Assembly (NCBI RefSeq): GCF_017875765.1
Contig: NZ_JAGGNA010000001.1
Location: 1,015,001 to 1,079,000, forward strand
DNA length: 64,000 nt
Reading direction: 5' to 3'
From: Flavobacterium sp. CG_23.5
GTDB lineage: Bacteria > Bacteroidota > Bacteroidia > Flavobacteriales > Flavobacteriaceae
Shown: positions 26,222-33,902 of the stretch, piece after piece
Layout: each line of letters opens with the position of its first letter
How positions within the stretch are numbered: position 1 is the first letter of the stretch
Notes under the pieces: model-generated
The model's input: only the letters and a program-made list of their open reading frames with translations
Database searches by the model: none
What the model was told of the DNA's origin: nothing
Made by a program: the position numbers and the translations under genes

Positions 26222-27712
26222 TTAATCGAACACATGTTTTTCTAATGACGCCCAATTTTGTTTCCTATTTATTTTTGGATTTCGACAAAGATACACTGGA
26301 ATATTATTTTCCTCGTCAATTGCATATTTGTGTTTTACCATTTTTATTAATGTGCAATCTTTAAATATGCTTTCTACAACTTTTTTTTCATTTCCAATAC
26401 TGATACAAACTTCCCCGCTGGTTGTACCGCTTCCCCAAAGCCAAAAACTTCCGTTGCTACAAATTGGATTTGGCAGCTGGTATTTTTTTCCAATGATTTC
26501 AATTGCACCGGCTTCTCCGTAATTTTCAGCCCAAATAACACAGTTTATTTTCTCTTGCGGTGGCAACGATTGATAGGTACTATCGACTAATTTCACTTGT
26601 TCTTCCCAGCCAAACATATCAGCATAATCATCTGTTATTATTATACGTCCATCTTTTTCGGGTTTTAAATTTAAATAATTAACATAAGTATCAATTGGTA
26701 AAACTGGTATTGCGAGTGGCAAGAAAGGAATCATTGGAAGCAATAAAACGGCAGCCACAGCATAATTCCAATTTGGTTTTTTGTGAAGTAACTTTTCGAT
26801 TTTTACAGCTCCACTAGCGAATAATACAGGGTAAATGGCGAAGAAATAGTACGCCTTAGATTGCATCAACCACATTGTTGCAAATATGAATAAAGCAGTA
26901 ATCCCTATAGCTTTATATTTCTTTAAATCCTTGTCAAAAAAGTAAGCAAAAAGCCCCATCAAACTAATTGCCAACGTAAATGGATGTTTTAATTGCTCCA
27001 ATGTAAAATCAAAAGGGCCGATTTCGTCCAGCTGGCTTTCTTTTAATTTTTGCAAATGCATAAGAACCGGCAAATCGTGCTGAAATTGCCAAATAATATT
27101 TGGTAGAAAAAGTAGAAAAGTGATGCATCCTGAAGTATAAAGCCACTTATTTTTGAAAAGCGCGCCATTATCATAAAATAACAAACCAACTACAACTCCC
27201 AATCCCCAGACCAAAATGGTATATTTATTCATCAAGCCCATTCCTGCGGCAATACCAAGCAAAACCAGGAATTTTACGTTTTTAGTATTAAAATATTTGA
27301 TCAAAAAGTAGAAACCTAGTGTCCAAAATAACTGATCGAAAGCTACCGGCTGAAAAAGAGTCTGATTGCGATAAAAAGGCAAGAATGCCAAAACAGAAAC
27401 TCCAGCTAACAAAACCGCTTTCTTTTTTCCACCCAATTCCTTGGCAATTAAACAACAAATTATAAGAATTCCAACACCAGCCAATGTGGAGAAAAGACGA
27501 ATACCAGATAACGAGTATCCAAAAATAAAATGAGCAACTTTACCCACAAACGCAATAAAAGGCGGAAACTCAAAATAGCCCCAATCTAAGTGCTCACTTA
27601 CAGATAAATGCAGTAATTCATCCCGCTGAAAACCATAATTTTGATTTCCAATGAGATGAATTATTAATTTTATTATTGAAAGAAATGCAATGATAGGGTA
27701 GTATTTTCTCAA
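26222..27712 (-). CDS. ArnT/PMT-like family 39 glycosyltransferase
   Basis: This protein of about 496 residues with many membrane segments starts at TTG 27712; no in-frame ATG lies upstream before a stop. The first periplasmic loop has NYGFQRDELLHLSVSEHLDW and YFEFPPF, the acidic catalytic loop and P-P pattern of GT39/ArnT lipid-linked sugar transferases. These enzymes move a sugar from an undecaprenyl carrier onto lipid A or protein in the periplasm. It interrupts a signalling operon and is preceded by a dispersed CCCGATAG palindrome. Confidence 0.85.
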   Translation of the reverse strand: MRKYYPIIAFLSIIKLIIHLIGNQNYGFQRDELLHLSVSEHLDWGYFEFPPFIAFVGKVAHFIFGYSLSGIRLFSTLAGVGILIICCLIAKELGGKKKAVLLAGVSVLAFLPFYRNQTLFQPVAFDQLFWTLGFYFLIKYFNTKNVKFLVLLGIAAGMGLMNKYTILVWGLGVVVGLLFYDNGALFKNKWLYTSGCITFLLFLPNIIWQFQHDLPVLMHLQKLKESQLDEIGPFDFTLEQLKHPFTLAISLMGLFAYFFDKDLKKYKAIGITALFIFATMWLMQSKAYYFFAIYPVLFASGAVKIEKLLHKKPNWNYAVAAVLLLPMIPFLPLAIPVLPIDTYVNYLNLKPEKDGRIIITDDYADMFGWEEQVKLVDSTYQSLPPQEKINCVIWAENYGEAGAIEIIGKKYQLPNPICSNGSFWLWGSGTTSGEVCISIGNEKKVVESIFKDCTLIKMVKHKYAIDEENNIPVYLCRNPKINRKQNWASLEKHVFD

Positions 27713-27733
27713 AGTTGTTGTTTTATTTATACA

Positions 27734-27754
27734 ATCCCGATAGTTATCGAGACT
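27734..27754. repeat. Imperfect CCCGATAG palindrome upstream of the ArnT-like gene
   Basis: ATCCCGATAGTTATCGAGACT pairs CCGATA with TATCGA (one mismatch). It resembles the ATCCCGATAG-type dispersed palindrome I know from Flavobacterium intergenic regions. It marks the junction between the 2TM gene and the ArnT-like gene. Confidence 0.4.
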
Positions 27755-27812
27755 AAGATTTTAAGTGTGTTTAAATTATTATAAATAGCTTTTGAAAAAA
27801 TGAGTAGAAACG

Positions 27813-28166
27813 CTATTGCCATTTCTCTTTTTTCTCTTTTTCCATCAATTCTTTTATTTTATTTTCTTCCCAGTTTGGTCCAAAAAATATATTTCTTCCA
27901 AAAACAGATAATCCATGTGCAAGAAGTCCTATTCCCCAGAACAAAGCAGTTGAATAGGTCTCCCAATTCCTTAAATCTCCTTCCTCATCTGAGTTTCCAT
28001 TCACAAAAGAAATAATAATAAATAAGTTTACAAGAACATATACTAATGCATGAACATAGAATCCTTTAATCCTTTTTACTCTTTTATAAGCTAAATCATA
28101 ACGCAAATCAGGATTAAAATCATCCGTTTGATATTCGTTTTGCAATTGTCTTTTTAATCGTCCCAT
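27813..28166 (-). CDS. 2TM domain-containing protein
   Basis: This 117-residue protein has a basic amphipathic N-terminal helix (YKRVKRIKGFYVHALVYVLVN), two membrane segments (about 38-58 and 75-95) and a charged tail NWEENKIKELMEKE. This is the 2TM domain found beside or fused to LytS-type kinases in Bacteroidota. The same pattern closes the kinase gene upstream and forms the next protein. A helper or sensor role in the signalling locus is inferred; the function is unknown. Confidence 0.88.
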   Translation of the reverse strand: MGRLKRQLQNEYQTDDFNPDLRYDLAYKRVKRIKGFYVHALVYVLVNLFIIISFVNGNSDEEGDLRNWETYSTALFWGIGLLAHGLSVFGRNIFFGPNWEENKIKELMEKEKKEKWQ

Positions 28167-28181
28167 GATACTATTTTTAAA

Positions 28182-28487
28182 TTACTCCCAATTACTATTA
28201 TTTTCCTTTTCCTTATCCATAAATTCCTTAATCTTTTTCTCTTCCCAATCTTGACCAAGAAATGGCATATAATTAAAGACTTTCATTCCGTGAATTACGA
28301 TTCCAATTCCCCAAAAAATCATAGGCCAGAAAAACCATAAATGATTAGGCGACGTTAGCAAATTAATCACTAGTAAGCCCGTATTTACAACTAGGTAGGC
28401 AGCCAGGTTTCCATAAAACCCTTTAATCTCTTCCATCCTTTTTTTAGCTTTAAAATAGCGTTCTTCGTCTTTATTATTATTTTCCAT
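28182..28487 (-). CDS. 2TM domain-containing protein
   Basis: This 101-residue protein is almost entirely a 2TM domain: YFKAKKRMEEIKGFYGNLAAY, two hydrophobic helices with FWPMIFWGIGIVIHGMKVF, and the tail DWEEKKIKEFMDKE. It is a paralogue of the neighbouring protein and of the kinase C-terminus. It lies 15 bases before the next 2TM gene and 75 bases after the kinase, so it is likely in the same operon. Confidence 0.88.
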   Translation of the reverse strand: MENNNKDEERYFKAKKRMEEIKGFYGNLAAYLVVNTGLLVINLLTSPNHLWFFWPMIFWGIGIVIHGMKVFNYMPFLGQDWEEKKIKEFMDKEKENNSNWE

Positions 28488-28562
28488 TGTAATTTTGTTT
28501 AAAAATTTATTTCACGTTTAACATTTCGCTAAATCACCAAAAATGGCAACCGGAAACTAAAA

Positions 28563-29936
28563 TCACTTCCATGCTTGTTTGTTTTCTTCTTTTCTTAGGA
28601 TTTCTTGAATTTTGCGCTCCTCCCAATTAGAACTATATCCATAAACTTTTAAAGCATGCATCACTAATCCAAATCCCCATCCTCCAGCTGAAAACCAAAA
28701 CCAATGAAATTGTGGAGAATATCTTAAATTAATAAATACTAATATTGGAATTACGATACAGTACGAAATTAAACTTCCGTAGAATCCTTTGAGCTGTTCC
28801 ACTCTCTTTTTAGCTCTATAATAAGCGGTGTTTTCGCTATAATCAGTTGTTTCCATGACGGCAATTTGTTTCGTTAAAATTGGTATTTTGACTGAAAACG
28901 TTTTCTCATTTTGGGCAATCAATACCTTTCTATTGGTAATAATTCCATATCGATCGATGATGTTTTGCAATCCTACACCTTGACGATCTTGCAATACTTC
29001 TTTTTTTTGATAATCGTTTTCAACAACCAGATAATCTCCTTCGATAAAAATTCGAATATGCAACGGTCGCTGTTCACTAACTACATTGTGTTTTACTGTA
29101 TTCTCCAATAAAAGCTGCAAGGAAAGTGGCACCACTTTGGCTTCCGTCATTGCGAGGGACGAAGCAATCCAATCCTCTTGCGACGGCAATTCGTAAAACA
29201 AACTGTTTTCAAACCTCATCTTAAGCAGGTTCATATAGGTTTTGGCGAAAGCCAGCTCTTCTTCAACTGAAACTAATTCTTTATCTTTTTGTTCCAAAAC
29301 ATAACGATAGATTTTTGACAATGAAGTCGTAAAACGTTGTGCATTTTCAGGATTTTCTTCGATTAGAGAACTTAACACATTCAAACTATTAAAAAGGAAA
29401 TGAGGATCAATTTGGTTTTTTAAACTTTCAAACTTTGCCGAAGCCGTTCCTGCAATTATTTTTTGCTGTGTTACTTCCTTTTTGGATGCATTTTTCCATT
29501 TAGCCATAAAACTTCTGGCATGCATGAAGGTGGAGACACCCAGAGATAAAATGATATAAAAAAGATGCACCCACAACATTCTTTCATTAAAAAATTCCGA
29601 AGGATCCAGCTTTTGAAAAACCACAAAAGTGAGATAATCAATTCCTAAAACAACTGGTATCGTGTATAAAATAGTGGCAATTATACCAAAATACACTCTT
29701 AAATTAGTTTGTTCCAGCCAATCCCATTTTTTATCTAAAAAAGCATTAATGAATCCATTTCCAAAACCAATTCCGAAAGAATACATGGCGCTTATGAGAA
29801 AAGTAATTAACACACTTTTCAATTCAAAATTTCGTTGCACAAAGGAAAATACCAATGTGAAAATCAAAGTTATTTTCAAACAAAGTATTGAACTTTTCTT
29901 AAACTCTGCCAACATTTTTATCCTTTGATTTTCCAT
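28563..29936 (-). CDS. LytS-type sensor histidine kinase with C-terminal 2TM domain
   Basis: This 457-residue protein has about four N-terminal membrane segments (18-140), a His_kinase region with H179 in NQIDPHFLFNSLN, an ATPase domain (N-box near VPLSLQLLLENTVKHN, G-box GVGLQNI near 320-326) and a C-terminal 2TM domain (about 370-457). It probably phosphorylates the LytTR regulator at 25399-26169. Residues about 252-264 (SQEDWIASSLAMT) are encoded by a copy of a dispersed palindromic repeat and look like an extra loop just ahead of the N-box. The two small genes downstream are paralogues of its 2TM domain. Confidence 0.93.
   Translation of the reverse strand: MENQRIKMLAEFKKSSILCLKITLIFTLVFSFVQRNFELKSVLITFLISAMYSFGIGFGNGFINAFLDKKWDWLEQTNLRVYFGIIATILYTIPVVLGIDYLTFVVFQKLDPSEFFNERMLWVHLFYIILSLGVSTFMHARSFMAKWKNASKKEVTQQKIIAGTASAKFESLKNQIDPHFLFNSLNVLSSLIEENPENAQRFTTSLSKIYRYVLEQKDKELVSVEEELAFAKTYMNLLKMRFENSLFYELPSQEDWIASSLAMTEAKVVPLSLQLLLENTVKHNVVSEQRPLHIRIFIEGDYLVVENDYQKKEVLQDRQGVGLQNIIDRYGIITNRKVLIAQNEKTFSVKIPILTKQIAVMETTDYSENTAYYRAKKRVEQLKGFYGSLISYCIVIPILVFINLRYSPQFHWFWFSAGGWGFGLVMHALKVYGYSSNWEERKIQEILRKEENKQAWK
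29146..29170. repeat. Dispersed palindromic repeat inside the kinase coding sequence
   Basis: GTCATTGCGAGG-GACGAAGCAATCC is a typical Bacteroidota dispersed repeat, and the flanks (CCGTC at 29144-29148, GACGG at 29182-29186) extend it as an imperfect inverted repeat. It is read in frame on the minus strand as residues DWIASSLAMT. A related intergenic copy is at 21440-21513. Confidence 0.75.
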
Positions 29937-29948
29937 TGTTATTCTATA

Positions 29949-30569
29949 TTATTTGCAATTTTTTAATGCTTCTGTAGCTCTGTCTAATCCCCATTTTGGA
30001 GAAAAAGGTGTTTCAGGTTTAAAAGTAGCAAAAAGTCCAATAGCTTTTTCAATTTGCCCGCATAATGGTTTAGTATCGACTCCCGTCCATTTCGCCCCTC
30101 CTATTTCAAACTCCGCTTTACCAAATACCACTCTCGGATTATTTGGTGCCAATGCTTCCGCTTTGGCATACATTTCCATCGTTTTTCCGGATAATTTCAT
30201 TCCGTTCGTCATTGGATCAAAAACAATCCAGGCAGTATTTATCATGGCTTGCATTACATATAATTCAGCATTATTTTGATCTTTTATCATTTCAATATCC
30301 AATGCATTTTGTGCTTTGGCAAGTAACAAATTCATTTTGTCTTTATCCTGTGTTCCAAAAGCTGCTGTGGTATTTACTAAAGCTACGTAATAATTTGGCA
30401 ACCAGCTTGTTTTTTCTGCCGATGCAATTCTTTCAAATTGATCTGAGGCTTCCGTATTTTTTCCTGCTGCCCAAAGCCCAAAAGCTTTTCCCATTCCTTG
30501 TTCAAATTGTCCTTGTGCTGATAATAAGCTACAAACAAATAAAGCGGTAATTGTGATAATTTTGATCAT
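29949..30569 (-). CDS. Secreted protein of unknown function, first gene of the LytTR/2TM operon
   Basis: This 206-residue protein has an N-terminal signal peptide (about residues 1-20, ITALFVCSLLSAQG) and a helical, TPR-like remainder (FGLWAAGKNTEASDQFERIA, ELYVMQAMINTAWIVFDPM). It is probably periplasmic. It ends 12 bases before the kinase gene and is preceded by a LytTR-type double site and a -7 box, so it likely heads the signalling operon. I do not recognise a specific function. Confidence 0.75.
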   Translation of the reverse strand: MIKIITITALFVCSLLSAQGQFEQGMGKAFGLWAAGKNTEASDQFERIASAEKTSWLPNYYVALVNTTAAFGTQDKDKMNLLLAKAQNALDIEMIKDQNNAELYVMQAMINTAWIVFDPMTNGMKLSGKTMEMYAKAEALAPNNPRVVFGKAEFEIGGAKWTGVDTKPLCGQIEKAIGLFATFKPETPFSPKWGLDRATEALKNCK

Positions 30570-30629
30570 GATAGTAAATTTTAGTTGTTAATGATTTTAT
30601 TGATGATTGAAACTTGTTTAATTATTATT

Positions 30630-30637
30630 CAAAAGTA
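30630..30637 (-). promoter_or_regulatory. -7 box of the secreted-protein/kinase operon
   Basis: Minus-strand TACTTTTG matches TAnnTTTG. It starts 33 bases downstream of the LytTR-type site, the same distance as in the receptor promoter at 33500-33507. No -33 element is visible, which suits an activator-dependent promoter. Confidence 0.6.
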
Positions 30638-30670
30638 TTTCAGTTTTAGGCTTTTTAAAACTTTAACTTA

Positions 30671-30700
30671 CTGAATTGTTGATTTTTGAGGATGAGTTGT
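30671..30700 (-). promoter_or_regulatory. Candidate LytTR binding site (9-12-9 direct repeat), operon copy
   Basis: Read on the minus strand, ACAACTCAT and ACAATTCAG are separated by exactly 12 bases, the published geometry of LytTR operators. The second half differs at one position from the LytTR consensus [TA][AC][CA]GTTN[AG][TG]. A near-identical pair lies before the receptor gene. Binding by the local regulator is inferred. Confidence 0.65.
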
Positions 30701-30720
30701 TATGTGAATCTATTTTTTTG

Positions 30721-30728
30721 TAATTTTG
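30721..30728 (+). promoter_or_regulatory. -7 box of the second toxin-antitoxin operon
   Basis: TAATTTTG matches TAnnTTTG. TTG at 30697-30699 is 21 bases upstream and overlaps the LytTR-type site, so a bound regulator could affect this promoter too. Confidence 0.5.
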
Positions 30729-30744
30729 ATAAAAACATTTAATT

Positions 30745-30987
30745 ATGAGTACTGCTGAATTAAAATTAAAATTATTTCGTGAAATTGATACTCTTGATAA
30801 ATCCAAATTAGAGCAAGTCTATGGAATTTTAACAAATTTTATCAATAACGAAAATAATACTGAAGAATGGCATTCTCTTCCTAAAGCGCAACAAAAAGGA
30901 TTAATTGATGCTATTGAAGAAATGAATTCGTCAGAAGGCATTGACCACAAATCTATACTTGAAAAATACAAGCAAAAATATGCTTAA
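30745..30987 (+). CDS. Antitoxin-like protein
   Basis: This 80-residue protein is helical and charged (MSTAELKLKLFREIDTLDKS), with a C-terminal LEKYKQKYA. This matches the small antitoxins that precede ParE/RelE-type toxins in Bacteroidota. It overlaps the toxin by 8 bases (TATGCTTAA). It lies divergently from the LytTR/2TM operon. The role rests mainly on context and on the toxin that follows. Confidence 0.78.
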   Translation: MSTAELKLKLFREIDTLDKSKLEQVYGILTNFINNENNTEEWHSLPKAQQKGLIDAIEEMNSSEGIDHKSILEKYKQKYA

Positions 30988-31276
30988 ACCAATGAGGTGG
31001 TCTTCTTTAGCAGATGAAGATCTATCAAAACTTTTGGAATATCTTGATTCAAAATGGAATACGTCAGTTTGTTTAAAATTCATAGGCAAATTAGATTCTT
31101 GTTCGTCTTTTATCCAACAAAACCCTAAACTATTCCCCATTATTAATAACGAACTTCAAATAAGAAAGTGCGTTGTTACGAAACAAAATTCACTTTATTA
31201 TAGAGAAACTGAAACAAGAATTGAAATTTTGAGATTATACGATACTCGCCAAAATCCTGAAAATTTACTTTTTTAA
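30980..31276 (+). CDS. ParE/RelE-type toxin
   Basis: I chose the ATG at 30980 (98 residues, MLKPMRWSSLADEDLSK) because it overlaps the antitoxin stop by 8 bases. The only longer option is a TTG at 30941 deep inside the antitoxin gene. The fold markers fit: W-S-x-x-A-x-x-D-L near the N-terminus, a helix with FIGKLDSCSSFIQQNPKLFP, then RKCVVTKQNSLYYRETETRIEILRLYDTRQNP, the strand-turn-strand end with the family's D-T-R-Q-N-P. The target is not known. Confidence 0.87.
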   Translation: MLKPMRWSSLADEDLSKLLEYLDSKWNTSVCLKFIGKLDSCSSFIQQNPKLFPIINNELQIRKCVVTKQNSLYYRETETRIEILRLYDTRQNPENLLF

Positions 31277-31319
31277 GCCAAAATTAATAGGCAAAACACA
31301 ATAACCATTCTAACCTTAC

Positions 31320-33479
31320 TTATAGATTCTTCAACTGATTGTCCTTTTTGTCATTACTAATGGTCCAAAAGAATCCAACAAAGAAAAATCGATCTGCTGT
31401 AGGCGTGACTTCTTTTCGATTATAAATACCATTTGTATCCGGATTTTTTGCATAATCGTAGCCAAAAACATTTTGGCTTCCTAAAATATTGGAAACGGAG
31501 AAGTATAAAATCTTCTGAGTAGTCAATAAATACGCCCAATTGAAACTCAAACTGTTGTATGATTTTGTTTTTCCATTCATGAATTGTGTTTCATTTGGAT
31601 TATTATATGGTCTTCCAGAACTGTATAAATTGGTGAAACCTATTTGCGATTTCCAATCATTAATCCAATATTTGGCAACAATGGACAAACTATGATCTGC
31701 AACAAAATTAGGCGTGACCTGAGTTGGAAAGTTTTTATAGTCCCGTTCTGTATCGATGTAAGAATAGGAAACCCAATATTCTAAATTTTTGAATGATTTT
31801 CCGTCTCTCCAAAACAAATCCAATCCTTTGGCATAACCCGAACCATTATTACTAAAAACCGAATTGTATTGTATCGATGGAGTATCGTATTTCACCAAAT
31901 TACTGTAGTCTTTATAATAGGCTTCTGCTCTGAAGGTCTTCCCTTCTTTATTATATTGATAATTCAAAATATAGTGAGACGCTTTCTCACTTTCGAATTG
32001 ATGAAAGTTAGAGTACTTGATATAATCTACGTTTGGAGTCTGAGTAAAATCCCCGTAAGCCATAGAAAGCTGACTATTTTTAGCCATTTTGTAAGCCAAA
32101 GAAACTCTAGGAGAAACGGCGGTTTCATTTAACAAATCATTACTGGAAACTCTCAAACCAACTTTGGCAGCAAACTTTGTAGAGAAGAATATATCCGCTT
32201 CGGTGAATACAGCAGCTATATTAGAATTGTAACCATTATTATTTGTCGTTCCAGAATCTTGCCTGAAATCTTCATTAAATTTGGTGATGAAATAATCCGC
32301 TCCAAAAGACAATTTCACTCGATCCGAAAAACTCTTTTTTAATTTTAATTTCAAATGTGCGGCATTCTCGTCATTCGCAACTTTATCTAAATCCAGATTT
32401 ATTTTATTTTTACTATAACCATAACTTAAACCCGATGTTATTTGCCAGTTATTACCAAATCCTCCTTTATATGAACTATTAAAATAGAAATTATTATTGT
32501 TTAAATCGACTCTAATTTTTTGTGGAGCGTTGATATTTTCTTGATTAATATCGAATTTCGAGCCATCAAAAGCAGCATATAATTTCAGAATTCCGTTATT
32601 GAAATTATAACGATATACCGTTTCGCCAGCTAAAGACTGGAAAGGACTGTTCCAATCTACATTTTGTCTAATGGCAGCTTGATATGGCGCCAAATTAATA
32701 TACGAAGTATTTACACTTAGCGAACTTTTTTTCCATTTCTGAGTATTCCCAAGACCTAAACCAACGGTCATCAGAGCAATTTCAGTTTTGTTTTGATCTG
32801 GTTCGTCTTGCGTATTCAATAGTAACACACTGGACAATGCTTCTCCATATTCAGCAGAATAACCGCCTGTTGAAAAGGCTATTCCACTAAACAAAAATGG
32901 AGAAAACCGGCCTCTCGTTGGTAAATTTTGAGCTGAAGCTCCGTAAGGCTGTGCCACCCGAATTCCATCTACAAAAGTTTGGGTTTCATTAGCCTCGCCA
33001 CCGCGAACAAACAATCTTCCATCCTCGCCTACATTTTGTGTACCCGGTAACGTTTGCAAAGCCGCAATAATATTTCCTGCAGAGCCAGCTGTGGTTACAA
33101 TATCAAGTGGTTTCAATACGGAAACTCTCGCTTTGTCGCCAGCTTCCAGATTTCCTGCGGTAATAACTACTGCATCCAGCGCATTAACGTTATCTCTCAA
33201 TTTTATTGTTTTGTTTTTAAAATTTGAAACGTCAATCAGTGTTTTTGAAGTTTCGAAAACAAGAAAACTCACAACCAAAGTCTGATTTCCTTTCGTACTT
33301 GTTTCAAAAGTAAAATCTCCTGTATCAGAACTGGAAGTACCATCATAGGTCCCTTCGATAAAAATATTGGCACCAGAAACTGGATTTCCTTTTTCATCTA
33401 CCACTTTTCCTGAAAGTATCGTTTGTGAGAAAAGGGTAGTTGCAAATAAAAAGAGGGTAAGAGTAATTATGGCTTTCAT
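31320..33479 (-). CDS. TonB-dependent receptor with carboxypeptidase-like N-terminal domain
   Basis: This 719-residue protein has a signal peptide (about 1-19), a carboxypeptidase-regulatory-like beta-sandwich (ILSGKVVDEKGNPVSGANIFIEGT), a plug domain (VGEDGRLFVRGGEANETQTFVDGI) and an outer-membrane beta-barrel. It takes up an unknown ligand across the outer membrane using TonB energy. There is no SusD partner, so a carbohydrate PUL role is not indicated. Its promoter carries a LytTR-type double site like that of the kinase operon. Confidence 0.93.
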   Translation of the reverse strand: MKAIITLTLFLFATTLFSQTILSGKVVDEKGNPVSGANIFIEGTYDGTSSSDTGDFTFETSTKGNQTLVVSFLVFETSKTLIDVSNFKNKTIKLRDNVNALDAVVITAGNLEAGDKARVSVLKPLDIVTTAGSAGNIIAALQTLPGTQNVGEDGRLFVRGGEANETQTFVDGIRVAQPYGASAQNLPTRGRFSPFLFSGIAFSTGGYSAEYGEALSSVLLLNTQDEPDQNKTEIALMTVGLGLGNTQKWKKSSLSVNTSYINLAPYQAAIRQNVDWNSPFQSLAGETVYRYNFNNGILKLYAAFDGSKFDINQENINAPQKIRVDLNNNNFYFNSSYKGGFGNNWQITSGLSYGYSKNKINLDLDKVANDENAAHLKLKLKKSFSDRVKLSFGADYFITKFNEDFRQDSGTTNNNGYNSNIAAVFTEADIFFSTKFAAKVGLRVSSNDLLNETAVSPRVSLAYKMAKNSQLSMAYGDFTQTPNVDYIKYSNFHQFESEKASHYILNYQYNKEGKTFRAEAYYKDYSNLVKYDTPSIQYNSVFSNNGSGYAKGLDLFWRDGKSFKNLEYWVSYSYIDTERDYKNFPTQVTPNFVADHSLSIVAKYWINDWKSQIGFTNLYSSGRPYNNPNETQFMNGKTKSYNSLSFNWAYLLTTQKILYFSVSNILGSQNVFGYDYAKNPDTNGIYNRKEVTPTADRFFFVGFFWTISNDKKDNQLKNL

Positions 33480-33499
33480 GTTATTTAATTTTGATGATA

Positions 33500-33507
33500 C
33501 AAATATA
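33500..33507 (-). promoter_or_regulatory. -7 box of the TonB-dependent receptor gene
   Basis: Minus-strand TATATTTG matches TAnnTTTG. It starts 33 bases downstream of the LytTR-type site and ends 20 bases before the start codon. There is no -33 element. Confidence 0.65.
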
Positions 33508-33540
33508 TTTCGGAGATCGAAATTATAAAATATTAGTTAA

Positions 33541-33570
33541 CTGAACTGTCAAAATTAGAGGATGAGTTGT
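33541..33570 (-). promoter_or_regulatory. Candidate LytTR binding site (9-12-9 direct repeat), receptor copy
   Basis: Read on the minus strand, ACAACTCAT and ACAGTTCAG are separated by exactly 12 bases. The second half matches the LytTR consensus [TA][AC][CA]GTTN[AG][TG] at every position. The first half and the next four bases (CCTC) are identical to the copy at 30671-30700. Confidence 0.68.
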
Positions 33571-33902
33571 ATTTAAATTCCCCTAGTAGCGGACAACCTT
33601 TATAAACTGGAAAATAAAAAAAATAAATTAAATAAAAGTCTATAAATCAATTACTTATGAATCAATTTTGTTAAATTTGTGTAATCTAAAAAAGTGTTTA
33701 CATGTAACCCCAACACATCAGAGCTTTAGTTAGATTTTTGGTCAATAAAACGCAAATTTCGCGATATCGATCAACAAAAGATGGTACAGTACGATTTCTC
33801 ACCGCAACTGTAGAGATGGTGTCATTAAAAATTGATGCTAGATAATTAATATACACATGGTTACTTCAAAAGCCTAAATCGTGAAAAATTAAAATTATCA
33901 AA
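33571..33902 (+). other. Intergenic stretch before the type A T9SS gene; possible long leader
   Basis: With the receptor promoter this gap is 423 bases. TAAATTTG at 33672-33679 is an exact -7 match and would give a leader of about 215 bases for the gene at 33903. The leader contains small inverted repeats (GTACAGTAC near 33788, TCTCACC..GGTG near 33798-33821) but I see no known riboswitch, RNA gene or ORF of note. Confidence 0.35.

Noticed and set aside
33680..33902. Possible riboswitch or structured RNA before the type A T9SS gene
   Set aside because: Only short competing inverted repeats are seen and no known riboswitch core could be matched.
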